Shown here: in pieces, positions 16,610-27,235 of the stretch | How positions within the stretch are numbered: position 1 is the stretch's first letter | Layout: every line of letters starts with the position of its first letter | NCBI GenBank assembly: GCA_019639255.1 | Contig: JAHBSF010000010.1 | Coordinates: forward strand, 44,814 to 108,813 | Length of the DNA: 64,000 bases | From: Acidobacteriota bacterium | GTDB lineage: Bacteria > Acidobacteriota > Blastocatellia > RBC074 | Direction: 5' to 3' | Notes under the pieces: generated by a model | What the model saw: the letters and a program-made list of their open reading frames with translations, nothing else | The model's database searches: none | Told to the model about the DNA's origin: nothing | Made by a program: the position numbers and the translations under genes

Positions 16610-16811
16610 CTTTCCTCCATCGATTCTCTACGCACATCTACGCTGAAAACCGGAGATCGGATTGCCCGGGGCGAAAAATGTCTTCCCTCGGACCGGCGCA
16701 CGTTTCGCTGAGGCGCCCACTCTACTCCTGTCGGGAAGTGCAGGCAAGCATCTTTTTTACGATTGTCGCAATCCTGCGGCGGGAATCGGATGCCCTCGCC
16801 CACAGATCCGA

Positions 16812-17027
16812 TTACTCGCGCTCGGCGCGCGGCGTGGACGGCGCCGACAGCAACAAATAGATGATGACGAGCAGCAGCGTGAGGAAAACTACAAATACTA
16901 TGATCTTGAGAATGCCGAGTACGGTCCAGAACACTACAAGCCCGCGCCGCGCGCTTTCTGCTGCGAGCAGCAGCGTCGTGGCCAAAGTCGTGATCATTAC
17001 GATTACCTTGAACAACAGACCGATCAT
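16812..17027 (-). CDS. Small two-helix membrane protein
   Basis: The 71-residue product has two hydrophobic segments (about residues 2-22 and 30-60) joined by ESARRGL, and a short polar tail. No family is recognised. It is accepted as real because GAGGTGATT lies at a fitting distance upstream and the gene follows the B-box membrane protein with a 27-base gap on the same strand, so it is probably the last gene of the sigma/anti-sigma operon. Confidence 0.6.
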   Translation of the reverse strand: MIGLLFKVIVMITTLATTLLLAAESARRGLVVFWTVLGILKIIVFVVFLTLLLVIIYLLLSAPSTPRAERE

Positions 17028-17054
17028 AATTTGTATTCAATCACCTCAATTCGT

Positions 17055-17804
17055 CTATCGCCCCTGATCAAAGCGGCGCGCGTTGCGGAATTGTTCGTCT
17101 TCAGCATCGTAACCGTAGGGATTAACGATCACCGAGGGCGGCGAGGGTTTGTGCGATGCGCCTGCGGGTTCGGAACCGGACAGTTGCCGAAAACCGCGCA
17201 ACAGGTATACGCCGGCCGCAATCAACAGCAGCGGCCATAATCCATGGATCGGCGCGGCGAAGAATATATGCAGAAACGACACTACTCCGACGCCGAGCAG
17301 CACTGCGCCCCACACGCGCGCGCGCCTTCTGAGGCTTTGTCTTATGAGTTCATCTTCGCGGCGCAGGTCTTCGCCCTCGCATTGCCGTTCGGCCGACTGG
17401 CGCGCATCGTAAATCGTAAAGAGATAAAACGCCGCGCCGCCCGTCAGAAACAGCGGCGAGAACGGTTGTTCGAAGATATCGGCCAGATGCCACAGCCCTA
17501 CTGTGACCGCAAAATGCATCAATGCCTTGATGTTTTGTCCGTTGTAGGCCGCGCCGAGTCCGGGAATGATCCCGAGCAGCATGGCCGCTCGCGGAGATTT
17601 ATTTTTCAACCGCCGCCTTGTCGATCCGCTTGTCGATCCGGGCCGCTGCCGCTGAGATCGCCTGAGTGAGTCGATGCCCGCTACGATGCAGTCCTGGCAG
17701 TAGGGCGCCCCCTTGATGCGATGATCGCACGACGGACACAGACCGCGCCCGCAACTGCTGCATACTACGTGAGCCGGATTGAGTTGATGGTAAGCGCAAT
17801 GCAT
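17055..17804 (-). CDS. B-box-type zinc-finger membrane protein
   Basis: The 249-residue protein begins with a cytoplasmic zinc-binding module: CAYH, CSSC, CPSC and CQDC ligand pairs within residues 3-40. A basic linker follows, then three to four predicted membrane helices (about 70-90, 97-110, 118-132, 160-205), the first with a GIIPGLGAAYNGQ motif as in TM2-like proteins. The tail is polar. The function is unknown; B-box fusions to membrane segments are common in Acidobacteriota. It lies 33 bases after the anti-sigma factor gene and before a small membrane protein, so it is probably cotranscribed with the sigma/anti-sigma pair. Confidence 0.8.
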   Translation of the reverse strand: MHCAYHQLNPAHVVCSSCGRGLCPSCDHRIKGAPYCQDCIVAGIDSLRRSQRQRPGSTSGSTRRRLKNKSPRAAMLLGIIPGLGAAYNGQNIKALMHFAVTVGLWHLADIFEQPFSPLFLTGGAAFYLFTIYDARQSAERQCEGEDLRREDELIRQSLRRRARVWGAVLLGVGVVSFLHIFFAAPIHGLWPLLLIAAGVYLLRGFRQLSGSEPAGASHKPSPPSVIVNPYGYDAEDEQFRNARRFDQGR

Positions 17805-17837
17805 CGACGGCGATCGGCCTTTCCCGGGGCGGCGGCT

Positions 17838-18710
17838 TCAGGGATGCAGATCCGGGCGCTCGGCGGCCGGCCGCTTGCGGTGGGGTTCGCGGACGCCCGG
17901 ATTGCGGCGAATTTGAGCTTGCGGGGAGGGCGATGCCGCCGCCGATGGGGCGCTTTCGGGTGCGGGCTTCACGGCGGGGGGGGCGGCGCGCCTCGCCGAA
18001 CGCAACAGATTGCTTACTTCGTTCGATACGCGCTGTACGCCCGAAAGCGCCAATCCTCCCGTTTGATTCAGCGCCGCGTGTCCTTCGGCTACAATCCACT
18101 CAGCCTGTGCGGTGGCCTGCGATGCAAGTCCCGTTACTCCGCCGAAACGCAGCCCTATCAATGTCATCGTGGAAAGAAATATCAGCGCGGCGGCGGCCAG
18201 TTGCGGCGTAAACAGTCGGGGGAGTCCACGCCACCTCGAAAGAAACGATCGTTTTGCAGGCGGTCCGCTCGTGGCCGCTACTATGCGGTCGCACAAAGCA
18301 TCCGGCACTTCTACCTCAAGCTCCTTCGCCTCGCGGCAAAGATCGATGGCGTTTTCGATGCTGCCGAGCAGCCGCCTGCACGTTGCACAATTCTCGAAAT
18401 GCGCCTGAAAAGTCTGGAATGTGGGTGCGAGAATTACGCCGTCGAAGAAGCGCTCGAGCAACCGGTCGAACTCGTTGCAGTTGAGCATCACGCCGGCCGT
18501 GGTCGCGGCAAGTATGCGGTCTTCCAATGCCTCGGGCGCCGGCATCACATCCAGTTCGCCCAGCGCGGCTACCGCCGCCCTGACATCGGTGTAAATCTCG
18601 CGGCATTCGCGGCAACGCAACCGGTGTGCGGCGCATTCGGCGCGCGTTCGCGCATCGAGCGTCCCCTCGATATAATCCGTAATCTGATCCTGAAACCTGA
18701 CGCAATTCAT
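17838..18710 (-). CDS. Anti-sigma factor with duplicated zinc-finger domains
   Basis: The 290-residue protein has two anti-sigma zinc-finger-like modules. The first has CAAHRLRCRECREIY (residues about 26-40), an H-x3-C-x2-C pattern; the second has AHFENCATCRRLLG (about 104-117). A single membrane helix (about 170-188, LAAAALIFLSTMTLIGL) and a Pro/Ala-rich periplasmic tail follow. It would hold the ECF sigma factor encoded upstream inactive at the membrane. Two binding modules in one anti-sigma factor are unusual. The gene lies 180 bases after the sigma gene, with a family A hairpin between them. Confidence 0.82.
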   Translation of the reverse strand: MNCVRFQDQITDYIEGTLDARTRAECAAHRLRCRECREIYTDVRAAVAALGELDVMPAPEALEDRILAATTAGVMLNCNEFDRLLERFFDGVILAPTFQTFQAHFENCATCRRLLGSIENAIDLCREAKELEVEVPDALCDRIVAATSGPPAKRSFLSRWRGLPRLFTPQLAAAALIFLSTMTLIGLRFGGVTGLASQATAQAEWIVAEGHAALNQTGGLALSGVQRVSNEVSNLLRSARRAAPPAVKPAPESAPSAAASPSPQAQIRRNPGVREPHRKRPAAERPDLHP

Positions 18711-18795
18711 CAGTAGCCCGCGCCTTGCTGCTCTGCTATCGCCGGTCTGCCCGTCCGGCTGCCCGCATGAAATCCCTGCATTCGGGGAGAAAATC

Positions 18796-18887
18796 GAGAT
18801 GACGAAACAAACGAAAACTCACGGAAACTGCCGAATTCATCGAACTTTTCGTTTGTTCCGTTTCATTCCGTCCGTTCCGTTATCTCC
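18796..18887. repeat. Family A palindrome, copy A5 (imperfect), between sigma and anti-sigma genes
   Basis: The left arm GAGATGACGAAACAAACG and the right arm ending GTCCGTTCCGTTATCTCC keep the family outline, but the arms differ in length and modules and several positions do not pair. It lies inside the presumed sigma/anti-sigma operon, where it could lower expression of the anti-sigma gene relative to the sigma gene. Confidence 0.8.
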
Positions 18888-18889
18888 AG

Positions 18890-19504
<615 letters not shown>

Positions 19505-19639
19505 TGTTCGTACCTCGAAGCCCGTCTGAATGTCTCTCTTCCCATTGCGACTTAACGAGACGGGCCGGGAAAAAGTTCCTTGGAAAAAGTTCCTTGAAAG
19601 AAGCGCCCTTATGGCGCCCCCTGCGCTCCCCCGGCTGCA

Positions 19640-20452
19640 CTACTTTATGGCTTTTACATTCGCAGGTTTGGCGAATATCGCCTCAGAAACCTGCACATTC
19701 AGCTTGATGCCCTGATAGTTTATGCGACTTACCTGCACCCCGTCGCGAAAGTAATCCACTATGTTCGGAAACTTCACCCCGTCATAAACCACGTACTGAA
19801 AAAATCTGTACTCGTGCCTTACAAGACCCTTTTCGCCCGGCTTCTCGTACATCATGCTGATCGGCAGGCGCGTGAACCTGTCGATTGCAAATACGACCTT
19901 GCGCTCGGGCGTCAATTCTACCTCTACGACGTCCGCACGTTCACCCGGCCGCGTCTCCTCCCGCCCCGCAAACCGCACTCGCACGCCCTCGGATTGCCAC
20001 CCTCCGCGCAGAATCCGGTCCGGATCGAACTCCAGATTCTCCAGAAATTCCCGCGTCTGATCCGGCGTCTGATCCTTGAGTACCTCGGCGTCTCCGTTGT
20101 AGCTCCATCCCGTATCCCCCGTGTTGACCTGTATGCGGCGGTCTTTCTTCTTGCCCCGCCCGAACTCGACGCGCTCCCGGTCCGGGTAAACGATCGTATC
20201 TTCAAAAGAAATCGGAATCGTGGATATGCCCCGGTCAAAGGGCGTGTATTGTCCCGTCGCAACGAGCGTTTTGAAGTTCAGATAACGGTCCCCACCCCGC
20301 GCATCCACAACCGCGCGAAGGAGTTTTATGCCTTCCGCCTCGCGCTCGGCCGCGCTCATTTCAGGAAACTGCGCCGCAGCCGGAACTGCAAACAACGCAA
20401 GCAAAACGCCTCCAAGTCCCTTTCTCAGCATTATTTCGCGAAATCCAATCAT
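19640..20452 (-). CDS. Secreted LolA-like outer-membrane lipoprotein-sorting family protein
   Basis: The roughly 270-residue product has a signal peptide (LGGVLLALFAVPAAAQ) and the extended beta-sheet pattern of LolA/LolB-like proteins (GDTGWSYNGDAEVLKDQTP, VVEVELTPERKVVFAIDRFT, LPISMMYEKP). Such proteins bind lipid or lipoprotein acyl chains in the periplasm. The start is uncertain among 20485 (TTG), 20476 and 20452; the last has GGGGA at a usual distance. It lies alone downstream of nothing on its strand, about 135 bases before the sigma factor gene. Confidence 0.7.
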   Translation of the reverse strand: MIGFREIMLRKGLGGVLLALFAVPAAAQFPEMSAAEREAEGIKLLRAVVDARGGDRYLNFKTLVATGQYTPFDRGISTIPISFEDTIVYPDRERVEFGRGKKKDRRIQVNTGDTGWSYNGDAEVLKDQTPDQTREFLENLEFDPDRILRGGWQSEGVRVRFAGREETRPGERADVVEVELTPERKVVFAIDRFTRLPISMMYEKPGEKGLVRHEYRFFQYVVYDGVKFPNIVDYFRDGVQVSRINYQGIKLNVQVSEAIFAKPANVKAIK

Positions 20453-20576
20453 CGTCTTTACATCCCCGTCATTCATCCCTGCCAATAGTGACGGGCATTA
20501 TAACGCGAATATATAACGCCGGGCACGCCGAATTATTACATCGACGCCAAATCAAACCCCGCGGCATTGGGACGAA

Positions 20577-20676
20577 GAAGAGAAACAACGGAACAAACGA
20601 AAAAGACGGAAACTACGGAAATATTCAAATTTCCCGCAATTTTCGTTTCATTTCGTATGTCCCCTCATCTCTTGCC
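20577..20676. repeat. Motif D plus family A palindrome, copy A6 (overlaps the cyclase 3' end)
   Basis: Motif D (AAATCAAACCCCGCGGCATT, from about 20561) is followed by AAGAGAAACAACGGAACAAA and a right arm ending GTCCCCTCATCTCTT. The arms match only partly. The right arm is coding: on the minus strand it supplies the last 14 codons and stop of the squalene-hopene cyclase gene. Confidence 0.85.
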
Positions 20677-22634
20677 CTGTAACGTCCGAGCGCGGTCAAC
20701 GGAAACTGGTTCCGGTACTGGTGATAATTGATGTAAAAATGCCCCGGAAAACCCGTTCCCGTAAATTCCGCCTCATCCCAGCTTCCGTCTTCATTCTGCC
20801 GGTCGAGCAGAAAAGCGATCCCTCGCCTCACGGCGTCGGATTCATAATCCCCCGCCGCCATAAGCCCCATCAGCGCCCACGCCGTTTGCGACGGGGTGCT
20901 CGCACCGCGCCCGCGCTTTTCCGCCTCTACATAAGTCGCACAACTTTCACCCCATCCGCCGTCTTCATTTTGCACCGAGCGAAGCCACGCAGCCCCGCGC
21001 GCAATCTCGCCGCTCCCGGCATCGAACCCCGCCGAACTCAATCCCACAAGCGCCAGATACGTACCATAGATGTAATTGACGCCCCACCGCCCCCACCACG
21101 AACCGTCCTTTTCCTGCAGCTTCACCAGAAAGTCTACGGCCCGCGCGCGCACCGCTTCATCCCCGAACGTTTCTCCAAGCGCTTTTTCAAAAGCGCCGAA
21201 CATCTCAAGCACGCGCCCCGTGAGGTCGGCCGTAGGCGGATCTATCATCGCCTTCAGGTCGCCGTAAGGCATTCGGTTGAAGAGTTCCTGCGTATTGTCG
21301 ATGTCAAACGCCGCCCATCCGCCCTCGCGGCACTGCATCGTCAACACCCATCGGGCTGCGGCGCGGCACGCCTCGCGCTTTGACTCCTCATCGTCGAGTT
21401 TCAGTCCGAGCAGCGCCATCACCACCGCCGCCGTATCGTCCACGTCCGGATAATGGTCGTTGGCAAACTCAAAAGCCCATCCCGCGGGTTTGCCCCGGCG
21501 GTTTTTCACCGCCCAATCCCCGTAACGGAATATCTGCCGCGAAAGCAGCCACTCGCCCGCCTGTTGCAGCCGCGGATGATCGGGCGACAGGCCGGAATCC
21601 AGCAGCGCCGCAAGCGCAAGCGCCGTATCCCAGGTCGGCGATATGCAGGGCTGCAACCTGAAATACGCAGCTTCCTCCACGCCTTCGGCCCCGGCCTCCT
21701 CGATGCCGAAACGGTCTATCGCTTCAAGTCCGCGCTTCACATAGGGGTGGTGCACCGAATAGCCGAGCACGTGAAGCGCCAGCAGGGAATTGAGCATTGC
21801 CGGAATGATCCCGGCCCAGTCTCCCGGCGCATCCTGCCTCTCCAGTATCCAACGCTCGGCGCGCTCGTGCGCACGCCGGCGAAACGGCACGCACCCAACC
21901 CGGTCCATCCACTTGAAGATACGGTCGAGCGCAAGAAACATCGAACCCGTAAGCGTCCCGTCTTTGTTTTTCAGGCGCAGGTCCGCCTTGCCGGATTCCG
22001 AATGCAATTCTTCCGCATACACTCCGCAATCGTATACCGGCTTGCGGTCGCATACGATCAGCAGCGGCACGGTTGATGACCGCGCCCAGCTTGCCATTTC
22101 GTAGATGTTGAACGGAAACCATGCGGGCAGCAGAATGAACCAGGGCGGAAGCGTGGGTATCCCCTGCCAGGGATAAGCGCCGAAAAGCGCCAGGTGTATC
22201 CTGGTGAATACGCGCGTTTGCGCGACTCCGCCGCGAGCAAGAATAAAATCGCGCGCTCGCCGCATAGGTTCCGAATCGATGGATTCACCCGCCAGTTTCA
22301 GCGCAAAATACGCCTCGACCGAAGTGCTCAATTCGCCCCCGTCGCCGTAAAAAAGCTCCCATCCGCCGTGTGCGCGCTGCTCGCGCAAAAGGTAGCGCCG
22401 GGCCTGCCGAATCCGCCTTGCACGTCTTTCTCCCTGCGGTCCCTTTGCGTCGAGTATCCTTTGAAGCATGACGAACTCCGCCGTCAGCGTTACGTTGGCT
22501 TCGAGTTCGGCCCACCAGTAGCCGTCGAGCGACTGCTGCGCGAGCAGGAACTGCTGCGCGCGCCGGATTGCCGTGTCGAGACGTGCAGCGGGTGCATTTT
22601 CTTTTTGCAAATGTGTTGGGTTATTGCGCGTCAT
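20625..22634 (-). CDS. shc: Squalene-hopene cyclase
   Basis: The 669-residue enzyme cyclises squalene to hopene for membrane hopanoids. The catalytic acid motif DVDDTA is at 397-402, and several QW repeats are clear (for example QNEDGSW, REGGWAAFD, KDGSWWGRWG and EDGGWGES). The length fits the family. The last 14 residues (EGTYEMKRKLREI region) are translated from the right arm of repeat A6, so the native C-terminus has been replaced or extended by repeat sequence. The start codon overlaps the end of the upstream DUF3810 gene by 14 bases, implying coupled translation. Membrane-associated. Confidence 0.93.
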   Translation of the reverse strand: MTRNNPTHLQKENAPAARLDTAIRRAQQFLLAQQSLDGYWWAELEANVTLTAEFVMLQRILDAKGPQGERRARRIRQARRYLLREQRAHGGWELFYGDGGELSTSVEAYFALKLAGESIDSEPMRRARDFILARGGVAQTRVFTRIHLALFGAYPWQGIPTLPPWFILLPAWFPFNIYEMASWARSSTVPLLIVCDRKPVYDCGVYAEELHSESGKADLRLKNKDGTLTGSMFLALDRIFKWMDRVGCVPFRRRAHERAERWILERQDAPGDWAGIIPAMLNSLLALHVLGYSVHHPYVKRGLEAIDRFGIEEAGAEGVEEAAYFRLQPCISPTWDTALALAALLDSGLSPDHPRLQQAGEWLLSRQIFRYGDWAVKNRRGKPAGWAFEFANDHYPDVDDTAAVVMALLGLKLDDEESKREACRAAARWVLTMQCREGGWAAFDIDNTQELFNRMPYGDLKAMIDPPTADLTGRVLEMFGAFEKALGETFGDEAVRARAVDFLVKLQEKDGSWWGRWGVNYIYGTYLALVGLSSAGFDAGSGEIARGAAWLRSVQNEDGGWGESCATYVEAEKRGRGASTPSQTAWALMGLMAAGDYESDAVRRGIAFLLDRQNEDGSWDEAEFTGTGFPGHFYINYHQYRNQFPLTALGRYRARDEGTYEMKRKLREI

Positions 22635-23790
22635 CGGTCGGGTATGTGAGGTAGTAGGCGATTATCAGCGCCGTGACTTCGCCGTAATTCCGGATTCCAG
22701 ATTGTACTCGATTCGCCTGCAAATATGCATCGTTGGTGCGTTCCGCCATACGGCTCAGGCGCGGACTTCTGCCCCGCTGCCAGAACCCGGCGCTCGCTTG
22801 CGCGTCCGCCAGCGGGCCTGCTCCCAGAGCCGATACGATTTCGCCGTATCGCTCGGCAGATGTACGCGGCCGCAGCGCCGCAAGCACGCGCAGCGAACGC
22901 AGGTATCCCGAGTAACGCAGATAAGGGTGCGCGGCCCTGCGGCATACGAGAAACGCAATGAAGTTGGCTTCGTCCTCGCGCGCGTAGCCGCGTTGGTGCG
23001 CCATTTCGTGCGCGATCGTATAGGGCAGATCGCAGTCGGGTTGTTCCGCGTTGTAGTTCGGCTCGCCGGTAAAGGGCGAAAACAGCCCCGATAGCCCTAT
23101 AAGCGTCATGGCGCGGGAAAGCATTACGGGTTTGGGCGGGCCGAACCCTCCGCGCGCAGATTCGCCGAGCAGCGGTTCGTGCTGAAACGCGCTCTCAAGC
23201 AACCGGATCGTTTCGCGGCGGTCAATTGGTGAAAGACTCCTTTCGGCCCAGTCGCGGTCGCCGCGCGCCCGTTCGTAATTTGAGTTGGCTTCTCCGATAA
23301 GCCTGCGCGCGATCATTTCGATTTCCGCCGCATCCGGTTCGCGCGATGTAAACGAAAGGCCGGCCCCGAGCGGCGGCCGGTGATAATTGAAACCCCACAG
23401 CAGGAGGAAAAGCATAAAACCGCCGCCTGCAAGCCACAAAAGCGCCCTGACGCCTCCCAGAAAAATCTCCACTTGTCGCTCTCCGCGCCGCAACCGCCCC
23501 AATGCAATGCGCAGCGTGAAGGGCAACCCCGCAATCGGAAGTATGATGATGAGCGCTTCGCCGAGCGAGAACGGGAAGTATCGATTTATGACCGAAAGCG
23601 CGCGCCCGAGATGCAAGTAAACCGCGCGACTGTAATATTGCTCCACTGCCTCGGGTGCAAGTCCCGCAATGTATCGCAGTGCGAGCGCTGTTGAGAACAG
23701 CGCGATGGGCGCAAGCCATTTCAGAAGCCGCGATGCGCGGCCGCCGCCGGGTTGAACTTTGCGCGTGATTTCAGGTTTCTTTGGTTCCAT
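22621..23790 (-). CDS. DUF3810 membrane protein with HExxH motif
   Basis: The 389-residue protein has about three membrane helices in its first 150 residues and a C-terminal domain with [18 protein letters not shown] (about residues 266-283), a gluzincin-like HExxH plus downstream Glu. DUF3810 proteins are predicted membrane metallopeptidases of unknown substrate. ATG at 23790 is chosen; it overlaps the upstream RidA-family gene by 20 bases. The end overlaps the squalene-hopene cyclase start, making a tightly packed RidA-DUF3810-shc set. Whether the peptidase is linked to hopanoid synthesis is unknown. Confidence 0.82.
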   Translation of the reverse strand: MEPKKPEITRKVQPGGGRASRLLKWLAPIALFSTALALRYIAGLAPEAVEQYYSRAVYLHLGRALSVINRYFPFSLGEALIIILPIAGLPFTLRIALGRLRRGERQVEIFLGGVRALLWLAGGGFMLFLLLWGFNYHRPPLGAGLSFTSREPDAAEIEMIARRLIGEANSNYERARGDRDWAERSLSPIDRRETIRLLESAFQHEPLLGESARGGFGPPKPVMLSRAMTLIGLSGLFSPFTGEPNYNAEQPDCDLPYTIAHEMAHQRGYAREDEANFIAFLVCRRAAHPYLRYSGYLRSLRVLAALRPRTSAERYGEIVSALGAGPLADAQASAGFWQRGRSPRLSRMAERTNDAYLQANRVQSGIRNYGEVTALIIAYYLTYPTDDAQ

Positions 23791-24190
23791 TGTCGGACGG
23801 GTCGCTTTCGACGACGGCATCGGCTTCTATTTCCACAAGCATCCGATCGTCTATCAGACGGCTCACTTCTACCATCGTCGTGCACGGGCGAATGTCGCCG
23901 AATGCCTCGCCGTGCGCGCGGCCGTACTCCTGCCATCGCGCTATGTCTGTGACGTACATACGGGTGCGGACTACGTCCTTCAAACTTCCGCCGAGCGCCG
24001 CAAGCGCGCGTTCTATGTTGCGCAGCACCTGAACGGTTTGCGCGTAGGCGTCGCCGGCGCCGACTATGGCCCCCGTTTCATCCGTAGCCGTGGTTCCGGT
24101 GACGAATATCTGCCGGTCTACGCGCACTGCGCGCGAATAGCCCACAATCGGCTCCCATTTTGTCCCCGACGAATACGTCCGTCTTTCCAT
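23771..24190 (-). CDS. RidA/YjgF-family protein
   Basis: The 139-residue protein matches the RidA-like fold: [20 protein letters not shown] near the start, then [40 protein letters not shown] and a C-terminal [20 protein letters not shown]. The active-site Arg of the deaminase branch (in [10 protein letters not shown]) is present, so it may hydrolyse reactive enamines and imines in the cytoplasm. The start at 24190 follows GGAAGGAGCG at good spacing; the frame is open further upstream but without family similarity. Confidence 0.87.
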   Translation of the reverse strand: MERRTYSSGTKWEPIVGYSRAVRVDRQIFVTGTTATDETGAIVGAGDAYAQTVQVLRNIERALAALGGSLKDVVRTRMYVTDIARWQEYGRAHGEAFGDIRPCTTMVEVSRLIDDRMLVEIEADAVVESDPSDNGTKET

Positions 24191-24423
24191 CCAGTACGCT
24201 CCTTCCGGATCAGGGTATGTTTTGCCGGGATTATATCCCGCCCGTGTATGGAGTGGACATCGATGAGAGGGGGGCAATTGAAAAAAGGCCGTCCATATGC
24301 GATAACTCGCGCGGGCCGCATTTCCCCAAATGCCGACGACAATACGACGCAAAGGGTAGGGGGCGTCTTACCGGTTTTGCGCCCCGTTTGTCGCATTTGC
24401 CCGTTTTCCCGAGGATAACACCG

Positions 24424-27093
24424 TTGAAGTCGTTTCTCTCAATGCCGGGTTTGAAACGTTGGCGGAATTATGCGCTGGCGCTGCTGCTCGTAGCCGCTAC
24501 GGTTCTGGTTCGCGCACTTCTGGATCCGATTGTCGGCGATCAGATGGCGCTGCTGCTGTTTTTGCTGCCGATCGTCATATGTTCGTCGATCGGCGGCCTG
24601 CGCGTGGGGATTTTCACTTCGATTGTGTCGGTGTTGATCGGTGAATATTTGTTCATCGAGCCTCGTTATGCGCTCAAGATCGACGATTTCGTGGTACTTG
24701 CACGGATACTCATATTCATTGCAGTAGGCATTGCCGTGAGCTGGATAGGCGAGCAGCGTTTGCGTATATTCGCCGCGCTTCGCGAGCGCGACGCCCGTTT
24801 CAGCGCCTTTATGGATAATGCTCCGATGATCGCTTTCATCAAGGATGCAGAGGGGCGATATGTTTATGGCAACCGGGCCTGGGCGCAGCAGTTTTCGCGC
24901 CGCCCCGAAGACCTGATAAACCGGACGGATTTCGATTTATGGCCGCGCGAATCGGCGGAGATATTCCGCGAAAGCGATTCTGCGGCGATGAACTCGACTA
25001 CGCCCGTCGAAACGCTGGAAACCGCGGCCGATGCGCAGGGGCATCCGCATTCGTGGTGGCTGATCAAGTTTCCGCTTGCGGATGACGGCGGGTCGCCGCT
25101 GCTCGGTGCGCTGCTGCTCGACGTAACCCGGCAGCGCGAAGTCGAACGCGAGCTTGCCGAACAGCGCGAGCGTCTGCGCATCACGCTGTCGAGCATCGGC
25201 GACGCCGTGATGACTGCGGACGCCGACGGCCGCGTGACTTTCATCAACCCGATCGCCGAGGAACTGACCGGCTGGCGCGCGGATGAAGCCATGGGGCGGC
25301 CCGTAGCCGAGGTGTTCGCCATCATCAACGAACACTCGCGCAAGCCGCTCGAAAGCCCGGTAAGCAAGGTTATGAGAACGGGCCTGATTATGGGCCTGGC
25401 AAACTACACGCTGTTGCGCGCGCGCGACGGCCGCGAGCGCCCTATCGACGACAGCGGCGCTCCGATTCGAAACCGCGACGGCGAACTCATTGGCGTTGTC
25501 GTCGTATTCCGCGACGTTACCGAACAGCGCCGCGCCGATCAGGCGCTGCGCGAGAGCGAAGAAAGGTTGCGCCTGGTGCTCGACGCAACCGAAGACGGCA
25601 TCTGGGACTGGAATGTTGCCGAAAGAACCGTTCGCTTCAGCGCGCGCTGGTACGAGTCGTTGGGCTACAAGCCCGAGGAAATAGAACACACGCCCGAGAC
25701 CTGGGAACGCCTCATACATCCCGAAGACCGCGAGCGTACGCGCCTCCTGCTCGATGATTGTCTGCGGGGACGGATCGAACTGTTTGAAAGCGAGGGGCGG
25801 TGGCTGGCAAGCAGCGGCGAATGGAAATGGAAGCTGGACCGAGGCCGGGTCGTTGCGCGCAACGAACGGGGGCGGGCGCTGAGAATGGTGGGCGCAAGCA
25901 TCGATATAGGCGAGCGCAAGCGAGTTGAGGCCGAGCGCCGGGCGCTCGAACAACAGCTTTTTCAGGTGCAGAAGATGGAAACCATCGGCACGCTCGCCGG
26001 CGGGATCGCGCACGATTTCAATAACCTGCTCACGGCCATCATCGGCAACCTTCAGCTTGCCCGCCTGCAACTCGACCAAAAACACCCGGCCTGCATTCCA
26101 CTCGGGCACGCCGAGGCCGCCGGACAGCGCGCCACCACACTGACGCGGCAGTTGCTCGCCTTCAGCCGGCGCCAGCCGCTCGAACGCAAAACGGTTGATC
26201 TCAACGAACTGCTCGACGGCATAGAAGCCATAGTCGGGCGCGTGCTCGGCGAAAGAATCGAACTGGATTTCAGAAAAACGCCGTCGCTGCCTTCCGTACA
26301 CGTAGATCCGGGCCAGATCGAGCAGGTGGTGATGAACCTCGTGGTAAATGCACGCGATGCTATGCCCGAGGGAGGCCGGATAACGGTTGAAACCGCCGAA
26401 ATACGGCTCGATGAAGACTTCGCACGAAAACATCACGGGGCTGTGTCCGGCCATTATGTGCGCCTTACCGTGGCCGACTCCGGAACCGGGATGACCGAGG
26501 AGGTGATGGCGCGCATCTTCGAGCCGTTCTTTACGACCAAGGACGTCGGAAAAGGCACCGGCCTCGGATTGCCCGTAGTCTACGGCATCGTCAAGCAGCA
26601 CAACGGCCTCATCGAAGTGGAAAGCAGCCCCGGCGCCGGAACCACGATAAAAATTTATCTCCCGGTTGCGCAACAACCTCCGGAACGCCGCACCGATTCG
26701 GTCGCAGTTCGCATTGCAGGCGGAAACGAGACGATACTGGTTGCCGAGGATGAAGATGCCGTTCGCGGGCTGGTAGAGAGCCTTTTGTGTAACCTCGGAT
26801 ACCGTGTTCTGGTATCAGCCGACGGCGAGCAAGCCCTGAAGGTATGGGATCAGCGCAGGGATGAGATAAACCTGCTGCTGCTCGACGTCGTAATGCCGAG
26901 ACTCGGCGGCCTGGAAGTCTACGACCGCATTCGCTCCGAGGGCAGTCGAACGCCCGTACTTTTCGCCACCGGCTACAGCGCCGAAATAGTTCGCGGCGGC
27001 GTTGACGCCATCAAGGACGCATCGCTGATACAGAAACCCTATACGCTCGATGCCCTGAGCCGCAAGATCCGCGAGATTCTCGACGGCGGCTAA
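24424..27093 (+). CDS. Membrane hybrid histidine kinase with PAS domains and a C-terminal receiver
   Basis: About 889 residues. After four hydrophobic segments resembling the KdpD/DUF4118 membrane domain (about 8-115) come three PAS-like regions (about 125-245, 250-370 and 380-500), a histidine kinase dimerisation box with [16 protein letters not shown] (His about 526), an ATPase domain ([20 protein letters not shown] and [14 protein letters not shown]) and a receiver domain with the phospho-acceptor Asp in [13 protein letters not shown]. It should sense a small-molecule or redox signal and pass phosphate to an unknown partner. A TTG at 24424 is preferred as start because GAGG lies 9 bases upstream; an ATG at 24442 is the alternative. 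No response regulator is adjacent. Confidence 0.88.
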   Translation: MKSFLSMPGLKRWRNYALALLLVAATVLVRALLDPIVGDQMALLLFLLPIVICSSIGGLRVGIFTSIVSVLIGEYLFIEPRYALKIDDFVVLARILIFIAVGIAVSWIGEQRLRIFAALRERDARFSAFMDNAPMIAFIKDAEGRYVYGNRAWAQQFSRRPEDLINRTDFDLWPRESAEIFRESDSAAMNSTTPVETLETAADAQGHPHSWWLIKFPLADDGGSPLLGALLLDVTRQREVERELAEQRERLRITLSSIGDAVMTADADGRVTFINPIAEELTGWRADEAMGRPVAEVFAIINEHSRKPLESPVSKVMRTGLIMGLANYTLLRARDGRERPIDDSGAPIRNRDGELIGVVVVFRDVTEQRRADQALRESEERLRLVLDATEDGIWDWNVAERTVRFSARWYESLGYKPEEIEHTPETWERLIHPEDRERTRLLLDDCLRGRIELFESEGRWLASSGEWKWKLDRGRVVARNERGRALRMVGASIDIGERKRVEAERRALEQQLFQVQKMETIGTLAGGIAHDFNNLLTAIIGNLQLARLQLDQKHPACIPLGHAEAAGQRATTLTRQLLAFSRRQPLERKTVDLNELLDGIEAIVGRVLGERIELDFRKTPSLPSVHVDPGQIEQVVMNLVVNARDAMPEGGRITVETAEIRLDEDFARKHHGAVSGHYVRLTVADSGTGMTEEVMARIFEPFFTTKDVGKGTGLGLPVVYGIVKQHNGLIEVESSPGAGTTIKIYLPVAQQPPERRTDSVAVRIAGGNETILVAEDEDAVRGLVESLLCNLGYRVLVSADGEQALKVWDQRRDEINLLLLDVVMPRLGGLEVYDRIRSEGSRTPVLFATGYSAEIVRGGVDAIKDASLIQKPYTLDALSRKIREILDGG

Positions 27094-27203
27094 ATCAACC
27101 ACACGACATTGGGACATAGATGACGGAACAAACGAAATGAAACGAAATGAAACGAAAATTACTGAAAACTTGAACATTTCCGTTTATTCCGTTATCTCTC
27201 TTT
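27091..27203. repeat. Motif D plus family A palindrome, copy A7 (asymmetric)
   Basis: A near-consensus motif D (ATCAACCACACGACATTGGG) begins at 27094, just at the kinase stop codon, and is followed from 27118 by the A element. The left arm carries the GAAATGAAAC module twice; the right arm is shorter (CCGTTTATTCCGTTATCTCTC), so only the outer part pairs well. Confidence 0.85.
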
Positions 27204-27235
27204 CTGTCACGGAATTTCCGGAAAAGGAGAAAAGA

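Noticed and set aside
16610..16811. Possible gene between the SRPBCC remnant and the small membrane protein
   Set aside because: No frame with a ribosome-binding site or plausible composition was seen on either strand.
24937..26676. Minus-strand frame of 579 codons opposite the histidine kinase
   Set aside because: The kinase motifs on the plus strand are unambiguous, and the antisense product has no domain signal.
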